Assembly (NCBI GenBank): GCA_019916065.1
Contig: CM034238.1
Coordinates: forward strand, 25,283,246-25,347,245
DNA from: Vitellaria paradoxa
Taxonomy: Eukaryota; Streptophyta; Magnoliopsida; Ericales; Sapotaceae
Length of the DNA stretch: 64,000 nucleotides
Direction: 5' to 3'
Positions 23,801-33,413 of this stretch are shown piece after piece. Below the pieces are notes generated by a model, which had not been told where the DNA came from, searched no databases, and was given only the letters and a program-made list of their open reading frames with translations. Each line of letters opens with the position of its first letter. Position 1 is the first letter of the stretch. The position numbers were made by a program, and so were the translations under genes.

Positions 23801-25280
23801 CTCTATTTAAGTGTGTATCCAAGATTCTGGCTAAGAAATTGAATAGTTGTATTTCCCAAATGGTCACCCCAACTAGATAGCAAAAACCAATGAGATAGTA
23901 AGCCTCAAACAGGTTTAATTATCTAATTATTAGAGTGTATTTGTCTTCAAAAGCATGTTTCTTAATCGCACTCAGCGCCCAAAATCACCAAATGAACTCA
24001 GCCATTTGCTATATTCACCATCACCACCACCATAGTCCAAGAACATACAAGATTATATACCAAAAATATAAGAATACATATGAAGCACTAAATGTTCAAA
24101 ACTATGACATTGTAGATCCGCAGTAAATTTTTCCCTCTAGCTGGGAAGTAGAATTGTTTGTATATTTAACTCAACACCTGGATAAGCATTCACGGAAAAT
24201 TGAAAGATAAGGCTTTTGGGAAACCATAAGCAGCTCAAAATGTTTTCCCAAACAAAAGTGAAGTGGTTTCAAATATCCCAATATGGAATGGTAAGATTTA
24301 AACCTCAACTTCTATCTAAAAATTTTAATTATGAACTATGATTTTTGAAGTTTCTGAAAGTTGATCGCATATTATGGTCATGCATGCTTGGTGATAGATA
24401 AGAGAAGAAATAAAGCAAAGACGAACATGTTCTGTCATGGGCATGGCAGCAATTGGCAAGGCATCAAGAACAAGTAAATGCTTGAAAAATTTAGGGGAAG
24501 CCTCTCCCCCAAATGAATAAAATATTTAATTGATATTAAACAAACTTAAAAAATCACTTTCTAATTTAATAAATATGGCTAAGGCAGAGTAATTAAGAAA
24601 AATCATGAATAACGTTGCTTTGGATATAGAAATCAAAAAATATATATATATATATATATAGAAGTTGCTATTGCTGCTTGATTGAATGGTGTTTCAGTTT
24701 CTTTAAGACATTCATGGTAGAAAAAAGTAATTTTATTGCTCAAATTCCTCAAACAAGTTATGGGAAACATGTAACTTAAAAGAGACATAACCAAAAAAAA
24801 AAAAAAAGGTAACTTAAAACAGGCTAATGTTTCCGAACACTATTTCATTTAGAACTTTTACCTTCAAACACTTTTATGGGAAATTTTAAGGATATGTATT
24901 GAAGTAAACTTCTCAAAAAGCTTAGAATTTGGCTAAATAACTTATAAACAGATAGATTTATTTTTTTTTATAAAATTAATTAAATATAATAAATTGTATT
25001 TTATGAAATTCATTTTAATTTAATTTTATAAGATATTTATTTTTAATAATAATAATTAATTTTAATAAGTACGTAATTAATAAAGAACACAATTTAATAA
25101 TAGATAATTATTTATAAAAAATTAATAATAAAATATTTAAATATAAAAAATAAATCATTTTAATATGGAATCAATATTTATCAAAAAATAATTTTAATTT
25201 AAGTAAATATATAAATTATTATTTTAATATTAATTAATTTTTAGTTTTAGTAAAATAAACAATTAGAAAACAAATTGGGG
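23801..25280 (+). other. Non-coding region upstream of B3 copy 1
   Basis: It is collinear with 40319-41780 and 55580-57060. It includes (TA)10 at 24641-24660, which is absent from the other modules, and an AT-rich stretch at 24950-25260. No gene seen. Confidence 0.7.
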
Positions 25281-25285
25281 TTTGA

Positions 25286-25312
25286 GACCGTTGGGGGTTT
25301 GAGGCCGTTGGG
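25286..25312 (+). promoter_or_regulatory. Paired CCGTTGG motifs upstream of B3 copy 1
   Basis: Two CCGTTGGG motifs (25288-25295, 25305-25312) lie 17 bp apart; read on the other strand they contain the AACGG core of the mitosis-specific activator (MSA) element bound by MYB3R factors. The pair is conserved upstream of all three B3 copies. The role is inferred. Confidence 0.4.
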
Positions 25313-25347
25313 AATTTCCCTCGCAGCTGCTCGTCTTTGGAAACAAA

Positions 25348-25425
25348 ATGGGCGCGGGAAGAAGGCGCCAGATCACAACTAGATTTGGTTTTGATCCCAC
25401 AATTACTAGATTTGATTGTAGTTGA
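25348..25425 (+). promoter_or_regulatory. Conserved 25-codon upstream ORF in the B3 leader (copy 1)
   Basis: ATG at 25348 opens a basic 25-residue frame beginning MGAGRRRQITTRF and ending TGA at 25423-25425. It is kept in copies 2 and 3 with one or two changes each. A second ATG at 25430 is in frame with the B3 protein in copies 1 and 3 but out of frame in copy 2. Confidence 0.45.
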
Positions 25426-25594
25426 TCCTATGACCGTTAGGATTAGAGAATTAAGAAAGTCCTTCTCCAATAAAATCCAATCCGAACTCAAACTTTATTT
25501 CAAAGTAAGTTTAAGAAACCCAACCAAGAATCTGAAAATTAATTTCAGCAGCAGCAGAGCAGAGCAGAAGAAAGACGAAGAAGAAGAGAGAGAG

Positions 25595-26608
25595 ATGGAC
25601 CTTAGTTGTGTTGGTGTTTTGAAGAAAGCCAATTTTTCAAAGGTCAGTAATGGGGAAAAGTTGGATATCACACGTAGGTTCCAAAACAATCCCAACTTCG
25701 ATGAAGTGGATTTATACTATCTGGGTTTACTGGATGAAGAATCATCGGAGGAGAAAACACCAAAAGGATCATCGGAGACAGAGCACACCAAACAACCCAG
25801 CAAGAGCCGCCCCAATCTCGACGACGACGAAATCGATTATTTAAACAACCCGCCTTCTACTTCTGTTATGAAAATACCAAAGCGAAAAAGGGAGAAGAAG
25901 AAGAAGACGGTTGTTGTTTTTGATGATCACTCAGCCCCAGAGGCAGAGGCAGCGGAGGCCCTGTTGTCGTTGAATCATCACCCAGTTCCGCTTGACGAGT
26001 TGCCGGAGAAGAAGAAGAAGAAGCTGAAAGTTATGTCAGGAAAGCCCATTGATGATGATTGCCCAATTGATGATATATCTGGTCCAAAGAAGAAGAGGCC
26101 ACGCACTACTACTGATGATCAAGAAGAAGAAGTAGACAAGGTAAAGAAGAAGAGGTTGATGATGGCACCAGTACCACCAGAAGTTCCCCCGAATCTGAAT
26201 AAACGCATTGAAAAGCTTGGGGGTACTGAGTTGATGCTGGTGATTGAAAAGCAACTCTGCCAATCAGACATTAACCCTGGCAATGGCCGGTTTTCTCTGC
26301 CGGCTAAGAAAACCAACCCTCAGTTTCTGATTCCAGAAGAGAGGGAGTTTCTTAGCACCAAAACAACCACTGGATCGCCAACGCTGCCACAGATAGAGAC
26401 CCAGTTGATTCAACCGTGTGGGGAAGAAATCACAATAAACCTCAGGGAGTGGCACATGAAGAAGCCACTCTACAATCTCGTCACCTCTTGGAATGATGTT
26501 GTGAGCACTAATTCACTGCACATAGGAATGACAGTACAGCTCTGGTCATTTCGAGTGGATTCACGGCTTAGGCTAGCTCTCGTTGAGGCAGGAAAAGACA
26601 TTCAATGA
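25595..26608 (+). CDS. B3 domain protein, DUF313 type (copy 1, module M1)
   Basis: This encodes a 337-residue putative nuclear DNA-binding protein of the plant B3/DUF313 group (At1g05920-like). The N-terminal half is charged, with Lys-rich nuclear-localisation-like clusters (KKKKK, KKKRPR). From about residue 205 to 333 lies the B3 region: RIEKLGGTELMLVIEKQL, then GRFSLPAKK, NLREWHMKKP, NLVTSWNDVV and the C-terminal VQLWSFRVDS-LRLALV typical of the group. The start at 25595 was chosen because MDL is shared by all three copies; the in-frame extension upstream is frameshifted in copy 2. No intron is seen. Private changes versus both other copies (SNGEK, LDITRR, NLNKRIE) hint at weaker constraint. 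Expression is unknown. Confidence 0.85.
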   Translation: MDLSCVGVLKKANFSKVSNGEKLDITRRFQNNPNFDEVDLYYLGLLDEESSEEKTPKGSSETEHTKQPSKSRPNLDDDEIDYLNNPPSTSVMKIPKRKREKKKKTVVVFDDHSAPEAEAAEALLSLNHHPVPLDELPEKKKKKLKVMSGKPIDDDCPIDDISGPKKKRPRTTTDDQEEEVDKVKKKRLMMAPVPPEVPPNLNKRIEKLGGTELMLVIEKQLCQSDINPGNGRFSLPAKKTNPQFLIPEEREFLSTKTTTGSPTLPQIETQLIQPCGEEITINLREWHMKKPLYNLVTSWNDVVSTNSLHIGMTVQLWSFRVDSRLRLALVEAGKDIQ

Positions 26609-26785
26609 TCAACTAACGACCTTGTTTGACTTCTTGTTTGTAAAGAAAGTTTCTTTTTAGATGATTTTGTTTTCTGATATTACTCTAACTACCTTGTGTT
26701 TTAGATTTACTCATTATATTTTTACATTTTGAATGATGTCGTTTCTGTATGTTTAATAATGCCAATTGAATATTTCATTCATTTA

Positions 26786-27202
26786 CACTCTCATTGGAAT
26801 GGTGGGATATTTGGTGGAATTTGATTTTATTTGGTGGAAACTTAAACTAATTCTTATGTTTAAAATTAAAATAAGATTTTATCTGTTAGACTTGATTTGA
26901 TTTCATAATTTAATTTTGGAATTTGTATACTATTTGAAATTCAACCCAAAACAATAGAATTTATTTTTTTTAAACCATCTAAACAAGTGATTAAATTTAT
27001 CCGCATTTATCATATTTACCCTATTTTTTCTTGTCTACTATCGTGGTAAAACATTTGGTGTTTTTGTTTAAATTAACTAATTCAATTATTAAATTCAAAT
27101 ATGTAGTCCGAACACAAATTTTTATTTATCAAATTAAATCAAATCAATTATTTACTTTAAAATCAAATCAACTTTAAAAGAGGATCCATTCTAAACGGGG
27201 TG
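26786..27202. mobile_element. Tourist-like MITE 3' of B3 (first duplicate)
   Basis: The ends CACTCTCATTGGAATGG and (inverted) CACCCCGTTTAGAATGG are flanked by TTA at 26783-26785 and 27203-27205. AT-rich, no ORF. Confidence 0.75.
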
Positions 27203-27485
27203 TTAGATTTAGTTGAAAAGTTTCTTCTATGTTTTTCATATACTTACTCGTTTTTTATGTCTTTTTTGTATTTAGCCTACTAATATAAAAACAAGCTTTT
27301 TTGACAATCAAAAAATGGAACCCCTTAGAATCTAAGTGCACATCTTACTTCATTTGCTTAAAAGTATATATATCCCTTCTTTCTTTTGAACAACATATGA
27401 AGATTTCAACTCTCATCTCCCACCTCCCTCATTGTGGACTAGTTGGAGTTTAAAATAGTCCACTTAAAAGTATATATATCTCTTA

Positions 27486-28032
27486 CACTTTGTTCAAAAT
27501 GGTAAATTTGATAGGACGTAGGGTTCGTTTGGAACCACAACAAAACCCAAAAAATCTCAAAAAACTTCAAAAATTTTCAAATCCCTCCAATCACATTTTA
27601 CCACCTATCATTTTTACATCACATCAATCCCATCCATTGATTTTTTTTTGGGACTCCAAATGCGCCTGTAATTTCATTTGGTAAACATTTCCATATATTT
27701 GCAATTAAAACAAAATTTTATGAGTTAAATTTGATTTTATTTCATAATTTAAATTTTAAAATTTCTATGTCGTTTGAAATCTAACTCAAACAACAAAATT
27801 TAATAAAAATTCATTTTATTAAGTTATCTAAGTAAGTGAAAATATTTGCTCTCATGCATCACAATTATCATATTCTTTTTTTCTTATTAGTATGGTGATA
27901 TTTTGTTTAAATTAAATCAATTCAATTTTTAAATTTAAACGTGTACTCTAAACACAAAATTTCATTTATTAAATCTATTTTTTATTTTAAAATTGAATCA
28001 ATTTTAAAAGAAAAATATTTTCAAATGGAGTG
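27486..28032. mobile_element. Tourist-like MITE with a nested insertion
   Basis: The ends CACTTTGTTCAAAATGG and (inverted) CACTCCATTTGAAAATA lie in TTA flanks. About 140 bp (27522-27668) are extra compared with the sister at 29078. This insert has its own ends, ggttcgtttggaacc and (inverted) ggcgcatttggagtcc, so a second small inverted-repeat element is nested inside. Confidence 0.65.
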
Positions 28033-28212
28033 TTATTATATAGTTATATAAAATTTTCTTCAATATTTTGCCCCATTACCTATTTAGAGTCAAAATCTTT
28101 TTTTGGGTATATAGTATTATCCATGTTAAAATAATTTTAAATTTTTACAAAATTATTTTCATAATTGTTTTTTACATTACCATAGTTACATTAAAAACTA
28201 TTTTCTACAGAT

Positions 28213-28287
28213 AGGAATGATGTTGTGAGAACCAATTCTGTACAGATAGGAATGACAGTACAGCTCTGGTCATTTCGAGTGGATTCA
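28213..28287 (+). pseudogene. Tail fragment of a B3 gene
   Basis: About 25 codons matching the WNDVV to WSFRVDS region near the B3 C-terminus, joined directly to the 3' untranslated sequence (tcaaccaactacc), with the last 16 codons missing. The sequence after the break resembles B3 copy 3 (tcaaccaactgcc) more than B3 copy 1 (tcaactaacgacc), which sits just upstream. Confidence 0.85.
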
Positions 28288-28461
28288 ACCAACTACCTTG
28301 TTTGACTTGTTGTTTGTGAAGAAAGTTTCTTTTTAGATGATTTTGTTTTCTGATATTACTCTAACTACCTTGTGTTTTAGATTTACTCACTATATTTTTA
28401 CATTTTGAATGATGTCGTTTCTGTATGTTTAATAATGCCCATTGAATATTTCATTCATTTA

Positions 28462-28874
28462 CACTCTCTTTGGAACACTGAATTTAATAGAATTCGATCT
28501 TATTTGATTAGAATTCAAACTAATGCTTATGTTTGGAATTAAGATAAAATTTTATTAGTTTGATTTGATTTGATAGCATATTTTAATTTTAAAATTTCTA
28601 TATTACTTGAAATCCAATCCAAAACTATAGAATTTATTTTTTTCTTAAGTCATCTAAATAATCGATTAAATTTGTCCACATCCATTATATTTACCTTACT
28701 TTTTCTTTTCCACTATCATGGTAAAAAATTCTTCGGTGTTTTTCTTAAATTAATTAATTGAATTATTAAATTCCAAGTATGTATTTTAAACACAAATTTT
28801 TATTTATCAAATCAAACCAATTATTTACTTTAAAATCAAATCAATTATAAAGAGTATTATTTCTAAACGGAATA
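28462..28874. mobile_element. Tourist-like MITE 3' of B3 (second duplicate)
   Basis: The ends CACTCTCTTTGGAAC and (inverted) TATTCCGTTTAGAAAT are flanked by TTA (28459-28461, 28875-28877). Orthologues are at 43283-43693 and 58561-58918. Confidence 0.75.
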
Positions 28875-29077
28875 TTAGATTTAATTGAAAAGTTTACTCT
28901 AAATTTTTCATGTACTTACTTTTTTTTTATGTATTGCTGTTGCTGACCCACTAATATAAAAACAAATTTTTTTGACGATCAAAAAATGAAACCCCTTCCA
29001 ATTTAAGTGCATGTCTGTATATTTAAGTGGACTGGTTAGAATTTAAAATAGTTACTTAAAAGTATATGTATTCCTTA

Positions 29078-29485
29078 CACTCTGTTTGAAATAGTAAATT
29101 TGAGGGGATTTAATTTTAGTTGGTAAAATTTTTCACCAATTCTTATCTCTGGAATAAAAATAAAGTTTTATGAGTTAAACTTAATTTTATTTCTTAACTT
29201 AAATTTTGAAATTTCTATGTCTTTTGAAATCTAACCCAAAACAATAAAATTTTATAAGAATTCATTTTTTCTTAGACCATCTAATTAAGTGAACAAATTT
29301 ACTGTCATGCATCATATTTATGATATTTTTTATTTCCTATTAATATGGTTAAATTTGATGTTTCTCTTAGATTAATTCAATTCAATTTTTAAATTCAAGC
29401 GTCTATTCCAAATACAAAATTTTATTTATGAAATCAAATCAAAGTAATTCTTTATTTTAAAAGAAGAATATTTTCAAACGGAGGG
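29078..29485. mobile_element. Tourist-like MITE (CACTCTGTTTGAAAT family)
   Basis: CACTCTGTTTGAAATAG at the left and (inverted) CCCTCCGTTTGAAAAT at the right are flanked by TTA (29075-29077, 29486-29488). Orthologues are at 43898-44301 and 59123-59528. Confidence 0.78.
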
Positions 29486-29750
29486 TTATTATTTTACATT
29501 TTTAAATTTTTTTTAATATTTCGTCCTCATTAATTATCTATTTAGAGTCAAAATCTTTCGTTGGTATAGTATTACCCAACTTAAAATAATTTTAAATTTT
29601 TATAAAATTATTTTTGTAATTGTTTTTTATATTACCGTAATTACAATAAAAACTATTTTTTAAATAAAAATATCATCTTTCTCTCTTGATCAATAGATTA
29701 TAGGCATTTTTAGCTCTAATAATATTAGAAATGACCCCTACTAACTAAAG

Positions 29751-29902
29751 TTCCTGGTGTTCGTAGAAAGGAGAGATGCTTGGCATCTCCTCCTACAGAG
29801 ACGGGAACAGCCTTCGGGCTTACTTGTTGCCACACATCCGGTTAAGGCTTCCCACTTAGGTGGATCTTTCACCAAATTTATATATAAAAAAAAAAAAAAA
29901 AA
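29751..29902 (+). repeat. A-tailed module of unknown origin, SINE-like (M1/M2 border)
   Basis: About 130 bp of higher GC (ggagatgcttggcatctcc palindrome, then gggaacagcc and ggttaaggct) end in a pure A run. The gggaacagcc plus ggttaaggct order recalls the body of tRNA-derived plant SINEs. It marks the end of each module (also 44568-44718 and 59788-59953). Confidence 0.4.
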
Positions 29903-29930
29903 CTAGTGTTCCGTGATATTGAATGCAAAT

Positions 29931-31916
29931 AAAAAGACGTTCATCACACCTTAGTATTGAGAGGTCTACGTGTAATCAGTTTAATGTTTAGAGAAATATG
30001 TGTAATTTGCCTTAAAAATAAAGTAGATTAAATTTAATCCAATTTCTTATTTTTTATTTAGGTTAAAAAGATGAGGAAAAGTGCTTAAATAATTTAATAT
30101 TTTGAATCTTCCAATGGGCATGTGCTAGAAAATTTAAAAATAAAAAAATCAATAATTACTATCCGTTTAAACGAAATAAAAATTATTAAACATAAAAGTT
30201 CAATTTTAACCAATTTTTATTCACCCTTGTAAAAATTTGTGTATATTGAATGGATATCATGATTTCAAATCCTAGCTAACTTAAAGTCCGCTTCATGTGT
30301 AAGTTGGCGTGCTTGTTATGAAATATTTATATATATACATACTTTTTTTATTAAAATGAAATAAATAAAAGTAAGTCCTCTTTCTAATTCTGATTTCCTA
30401 ATAGAAGTAGGGTTTGCACCGATCACAATTGTAACATTGTAAATTACATAGCAAGCAATATTTCATTTTGTTAACAAGTCTATGGTTGTTTGGTTAAAAA
30501 AAAAGTATAATAAAAGTATAAAAATTTGATATAAAAGTGATATGTGACGAAATTTAGTTAAAAAAATTAATAAATTTTAATGAATTTTAATTTTTTCATA
30601 CCAAACAGAATCTTAATACTTTACTATCATGTGGTCATTTGTCATTGATTCGTTTGAAATCATTGTAATTATTTCGAATCCTAGTTGTAATAGAATTCGT
30701 AATAGTGTTTTTGCGGATGGGGCAGTAAGGAAATGATGTTTATCAGTGGAAGTAATGAGTTCCCTCCCTCCATCCTTACTCTTCTGTTTCCATAATCGCA
30801 CAATTTTTCACCCCTATCAGTACCCGGGTTTGAAGTGGCATTCTTGGTTGTGTTCGGATCTTTAGTTTGTGGTAGAAAAAGAAAAATAAAGGAAAATGCA
30901 TGAAAATAAAATGGAGTAAACGAGGCTAAATTTAATTCAATTTTTTTTTGTTTCTTTTTATTTAGGTTAAAAAAATGAAAAAAAATGTTTAAATAATTTA
31001 ATATTTTGAACCTTTATATGGACATGTGCTATAAAATTTAATAAATAAATAAGTAATAATTATTTTCCGTTTAAATCAAATATGAACTATTAAATTGAGA
31101 AATTCAATTTTGATCAATTTTTATTCACATCTGAAAAAGTTGCGGTAAATTGAATGAATAACTAAATTCCGAATCCTAGATAACTTATGTAAAGTGCGCT
31201 TCGTGTGTAAGTTGGCATATTTGTTATATATATATATATATATTTCAGTTTTTTTAAATGAAATGAAAAATAGTAAGTCATTTTTTTTTTCAATTTTTTG
31301 ATTTCCTAATAGAAATAGGGTTTGCACGATTGTAAAGGTGACTTTGTGAATTACGCGACAAATAATATTTCACTTTGCTAAGAAATCTAATATTTTATTT
31401 GGTTGTCACTTGTCATTAATTCGTTTTGAATCTTTGTCATTATTCCAAATTCTAGGTAAGGGCCCCTTTGGAATTTAAAAAAAGAAAAATTATTATTATT
31501 ATTATTATGTGTGCGCGCGCGTATGTTTGACAACACCTCAAAAGTGGGAGAAATTTTTATCAAATAACCAAAAGTTCCTAAAAATTTTTAAAAATTTTTT
31601 AAACTTTTTACTAAACAACTAAAAATTACTAGAAATTTCTAAAAGTTGTTAAAAATTTTAGATTTTTATCAAACGCAAAAAAAAAAAAAAAAAAAAAAAA
31701 GTTTAACTTAGGTAACCATTTTTGTTAAAAAATTACTAAAAATTCTTAAAAGTTTCACTTCTAAACGCACCATAACTTAGGTGGGGTAGGCTTCATCTAT
31801 AAGTTAGCATGTTTGTTATAAATATATATATTTATATATATAACAACTTTTTTTTGTTAAAATAAAATAACTAAAATAAAAAGAAAATTAGTCCCTTTTC
31901 AATTCTGATTTTCTAA
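29931..31916 (+). other. Upstream region of the M2 Mediator-26-like gene
   Basis: It includes the decayed leader duplicate (30686-30860), a GTGTGCGCGCGCGTATG alternating tract near 31509, and an element-like segment (31462-31770; ends gggccccttt and (inverted) tggtgcgttta, flanked by TAA) that is truncated in M1 and M3. No gene seen. Confidence 0.7.
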
Positions 31917-32326
31917 CACTCTATTTGAAATAGTGAATTTGGCCTGATTTGATTTTGTTTGGTGAGAATTCTTATCAATTCTTTTATTTAGAATTAAAAT
32001 AAAATTTTATAAATTAAACTTCATTTCATTTCATAATTTAATTATTGAAATTTCTATATCTATTCAAATTTAACTCAAAACACAAAACTTGAAAACAGTA
32101 GAATTTGATTAGAATCATTTTTTTTTCTTATACCTTGTAAATAAATTAATAAATTTATCTTCATATTTATTATACATATATATTTTTAGTCAAATTTAAT
32201 ATTTTTTTAAATTAATTCAATTCTTAATTTCATTTTAAATATATATAAAATTTTATTTATCAAATCAAATCGTATCAAATCTTTGTTTTAAAATCAAATC
32301 AAGTAGCATTAATGTTTCAAACAGTG
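31917..32326. mobile_element. Tourist-like MITE in the Mediator-26-like promoter (M2)
   Basis: Same insertion as 9199-9609, with CACTCTATTTGAAA and TTTCAAACAGTG ends and TAA flanks. Confidence 0.75.
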
Positions 32327-32510
32327 TAATAGAATTCGGTTTGAACCAATGGTAACTTTGCGAATTGGGCGGCAAGGAATTGAACTAGTTCCCTCCCTTC
32401 CTTCCTCCATGCCTCCTCCTTCTCTTCTCTTTCCATAATCGCACAACTTTTCTCCCCAAATCATCAGTTTATCTGTGTTTGAAGTTGCGTTCTGGGTTGT
32501 GTAATCAATC

Positions 32511-33413
32511 ATGGATACGAATCTTGAAGCCATGAATGAACGGAAGAGGTTCTTCGACAGTAGAGGGAAAGAAGTGTTCGATCTTCTGGAGTCCGCGATC
32601 AACTACGCTGCGTTGTGTCACCCGGACGAGTTCTTCGAGCGCAGAGATCAAATCGTTCAGTTACTATTTGCGAGGCAGCAACGACAACGCGTTCATGTTT
32701 CTGATCAAGAAGAAGATGCTAGGACCAATTCAAGCGATTATTCTGATATGGCTTTGTTGCGGGTGAAGGAGCATAGGGCAGGGGGATGTGTCTTCGCTTC
32801 CAAGAAAAGCACATGTGAGTCAAAGCCTGACGGCACTGAAATAGTCATCTCCGATTCTGAAAAATGCCCTGCCTCTGGTAATATTGGCATGGGTACAGAA
32901 GAAGATAAAGAACCAAAGCGGCGCCATATAATTAGGATAAAGCTTCGGCCAAAACCCAACAAAGAAGAGCAATTTCCGGCCCTGGAGGAAGCTAAGTCTC
33001 GGGTTGCAATTGAAGAAAAAGAAAAAGAACCAGAGACGAAGCGTGATGCAGAAGTCAAACTGCCAGTCCCTCATCGAGCTCCGAAGAAAAGCTGCACAAA
33101 GGCAGCGGAAGTTGGGATTGTGCCCCGAAAATTCTCAGAGAAAAGCAGCGACAGGAAAATCACAGAGAAAAATAGGGTGATGATCAAAGAACAGAAGTCA
33201 ATGTGCTCGGATTTTGAAGTCAAACTGGAAGCCTCCAAGAGGAAGTTCAACGAAGGGTACAAACAATTTGAGGACGCAAAGCTAAAGAAGAAGATACGGA
33301 TGATTGAGTTGAGGGATCTCCCTCGAGGAGGGGTTGCTTGCAGGCCGGCGCATCACGTTCGAAGCAATAAAGGCAGGCCAATAAATCACATTCACAGTTG
33401 TTGCGCAAGATGA
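32511..33413 (+). CDS. Mediator-26-like protein lacking the LW domain (copy M2, intact)
   Basis: A 300-residue single-exon frame. Residues 12-55 match the plant MED26 N-terminal segment (FFxSRGKEVFDLLESAINYA followed by RRDQIVQLLFAR). Residues 60-190 are a hydrophilic linker with a basic patch (KRRHIIRIKLRPKP) and a Glu/Lys-rich stretch. Residues 239-275 resemble the conserved C-terminal segment of plant MED26 proteins (LEASKRK, then MIELRDLPRGG). The TFIIS-N/LW domain that would lie between them in a normal MED26 is missing, as is usual length. Canonical MED26 joins Mediator to elongation factors in the nucleus; whether this short form does so is unknown. The absence of introns may mean a retrogene origin (inference). 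The start is set by the ATG shared by all copies after the pyrimidine-rich leader. Confidence 0.75.
   Translation: MDTNLEAMNERKRFFDSRGKEVFDLLESAINYAALCHPDEFFERRDQIVQLLFARQQRQRVHVSDQEEDARTNSSDYSDMALLRVKEHRAGGCVFASKKSTCESKPDGTEIVISDSEKCPASGNIGMGTEEDKEPKRRHIIRIKLRPKPNKEEQFPALEEAKSRVAIEEKEKEPETKRDAEVKLPVPHRAPKKSCTKAAEVGIVPRKFSEKSSDRKITEKNRVMIKEQKSMCSDFEVKLEASKRKFNEGYKQFEDAKLKKKIRMIELRDLPRGGVACRPAHHVRSNKGRPINHIHSCCAR

Larger units (their letters stand above)
26609..28207 (+). repeat. First copy of a 1.7-kb tandem duplication 3' of B3 copy 1
   Basis: The B3 3' untranslated region and the following two MITEs are repeated at 28288-29700. M2 and M3 have only one copy. It is non-coding apart from MITEs. 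Confidence 0.8.
3582..29930 (+). repeat. Module M1 of the tandem array (about 26.3 kb)
   Basis: It runs from one aaaaagacgttcatcacac site to the next and holds one Mediator-26-like and one B3 copy. It is about 11 kb longer than M2 and M3, because of a CACTA insertion (3600-7476), a 5.5-kb internal tandem duplication and a 1.7-kb duplication of the B3 tail. Confidence 0.88.

Noticed and set aside
24025..24035. Poly-His stretch in a 63-codon ORF
   Set aside because: It is a caccatcaccacc microsatellite-like run in non-coding flank and is not open in the other modules.
25505..25548. Possible intron in the B3 leader (GTAAGT to CAG)
   Set aside because: Only about 44 nt long, below the usual minimum for plant introns.
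25337..25594. N-terminal extension of the B3 frame in copies 1 and 3
   Set aside because: The longest version starts at a TTG, and the in-frame ATG (25430) is frameshifted in copy 2 by a 2-bp difference in a GA run. The MDL start is shared by all.
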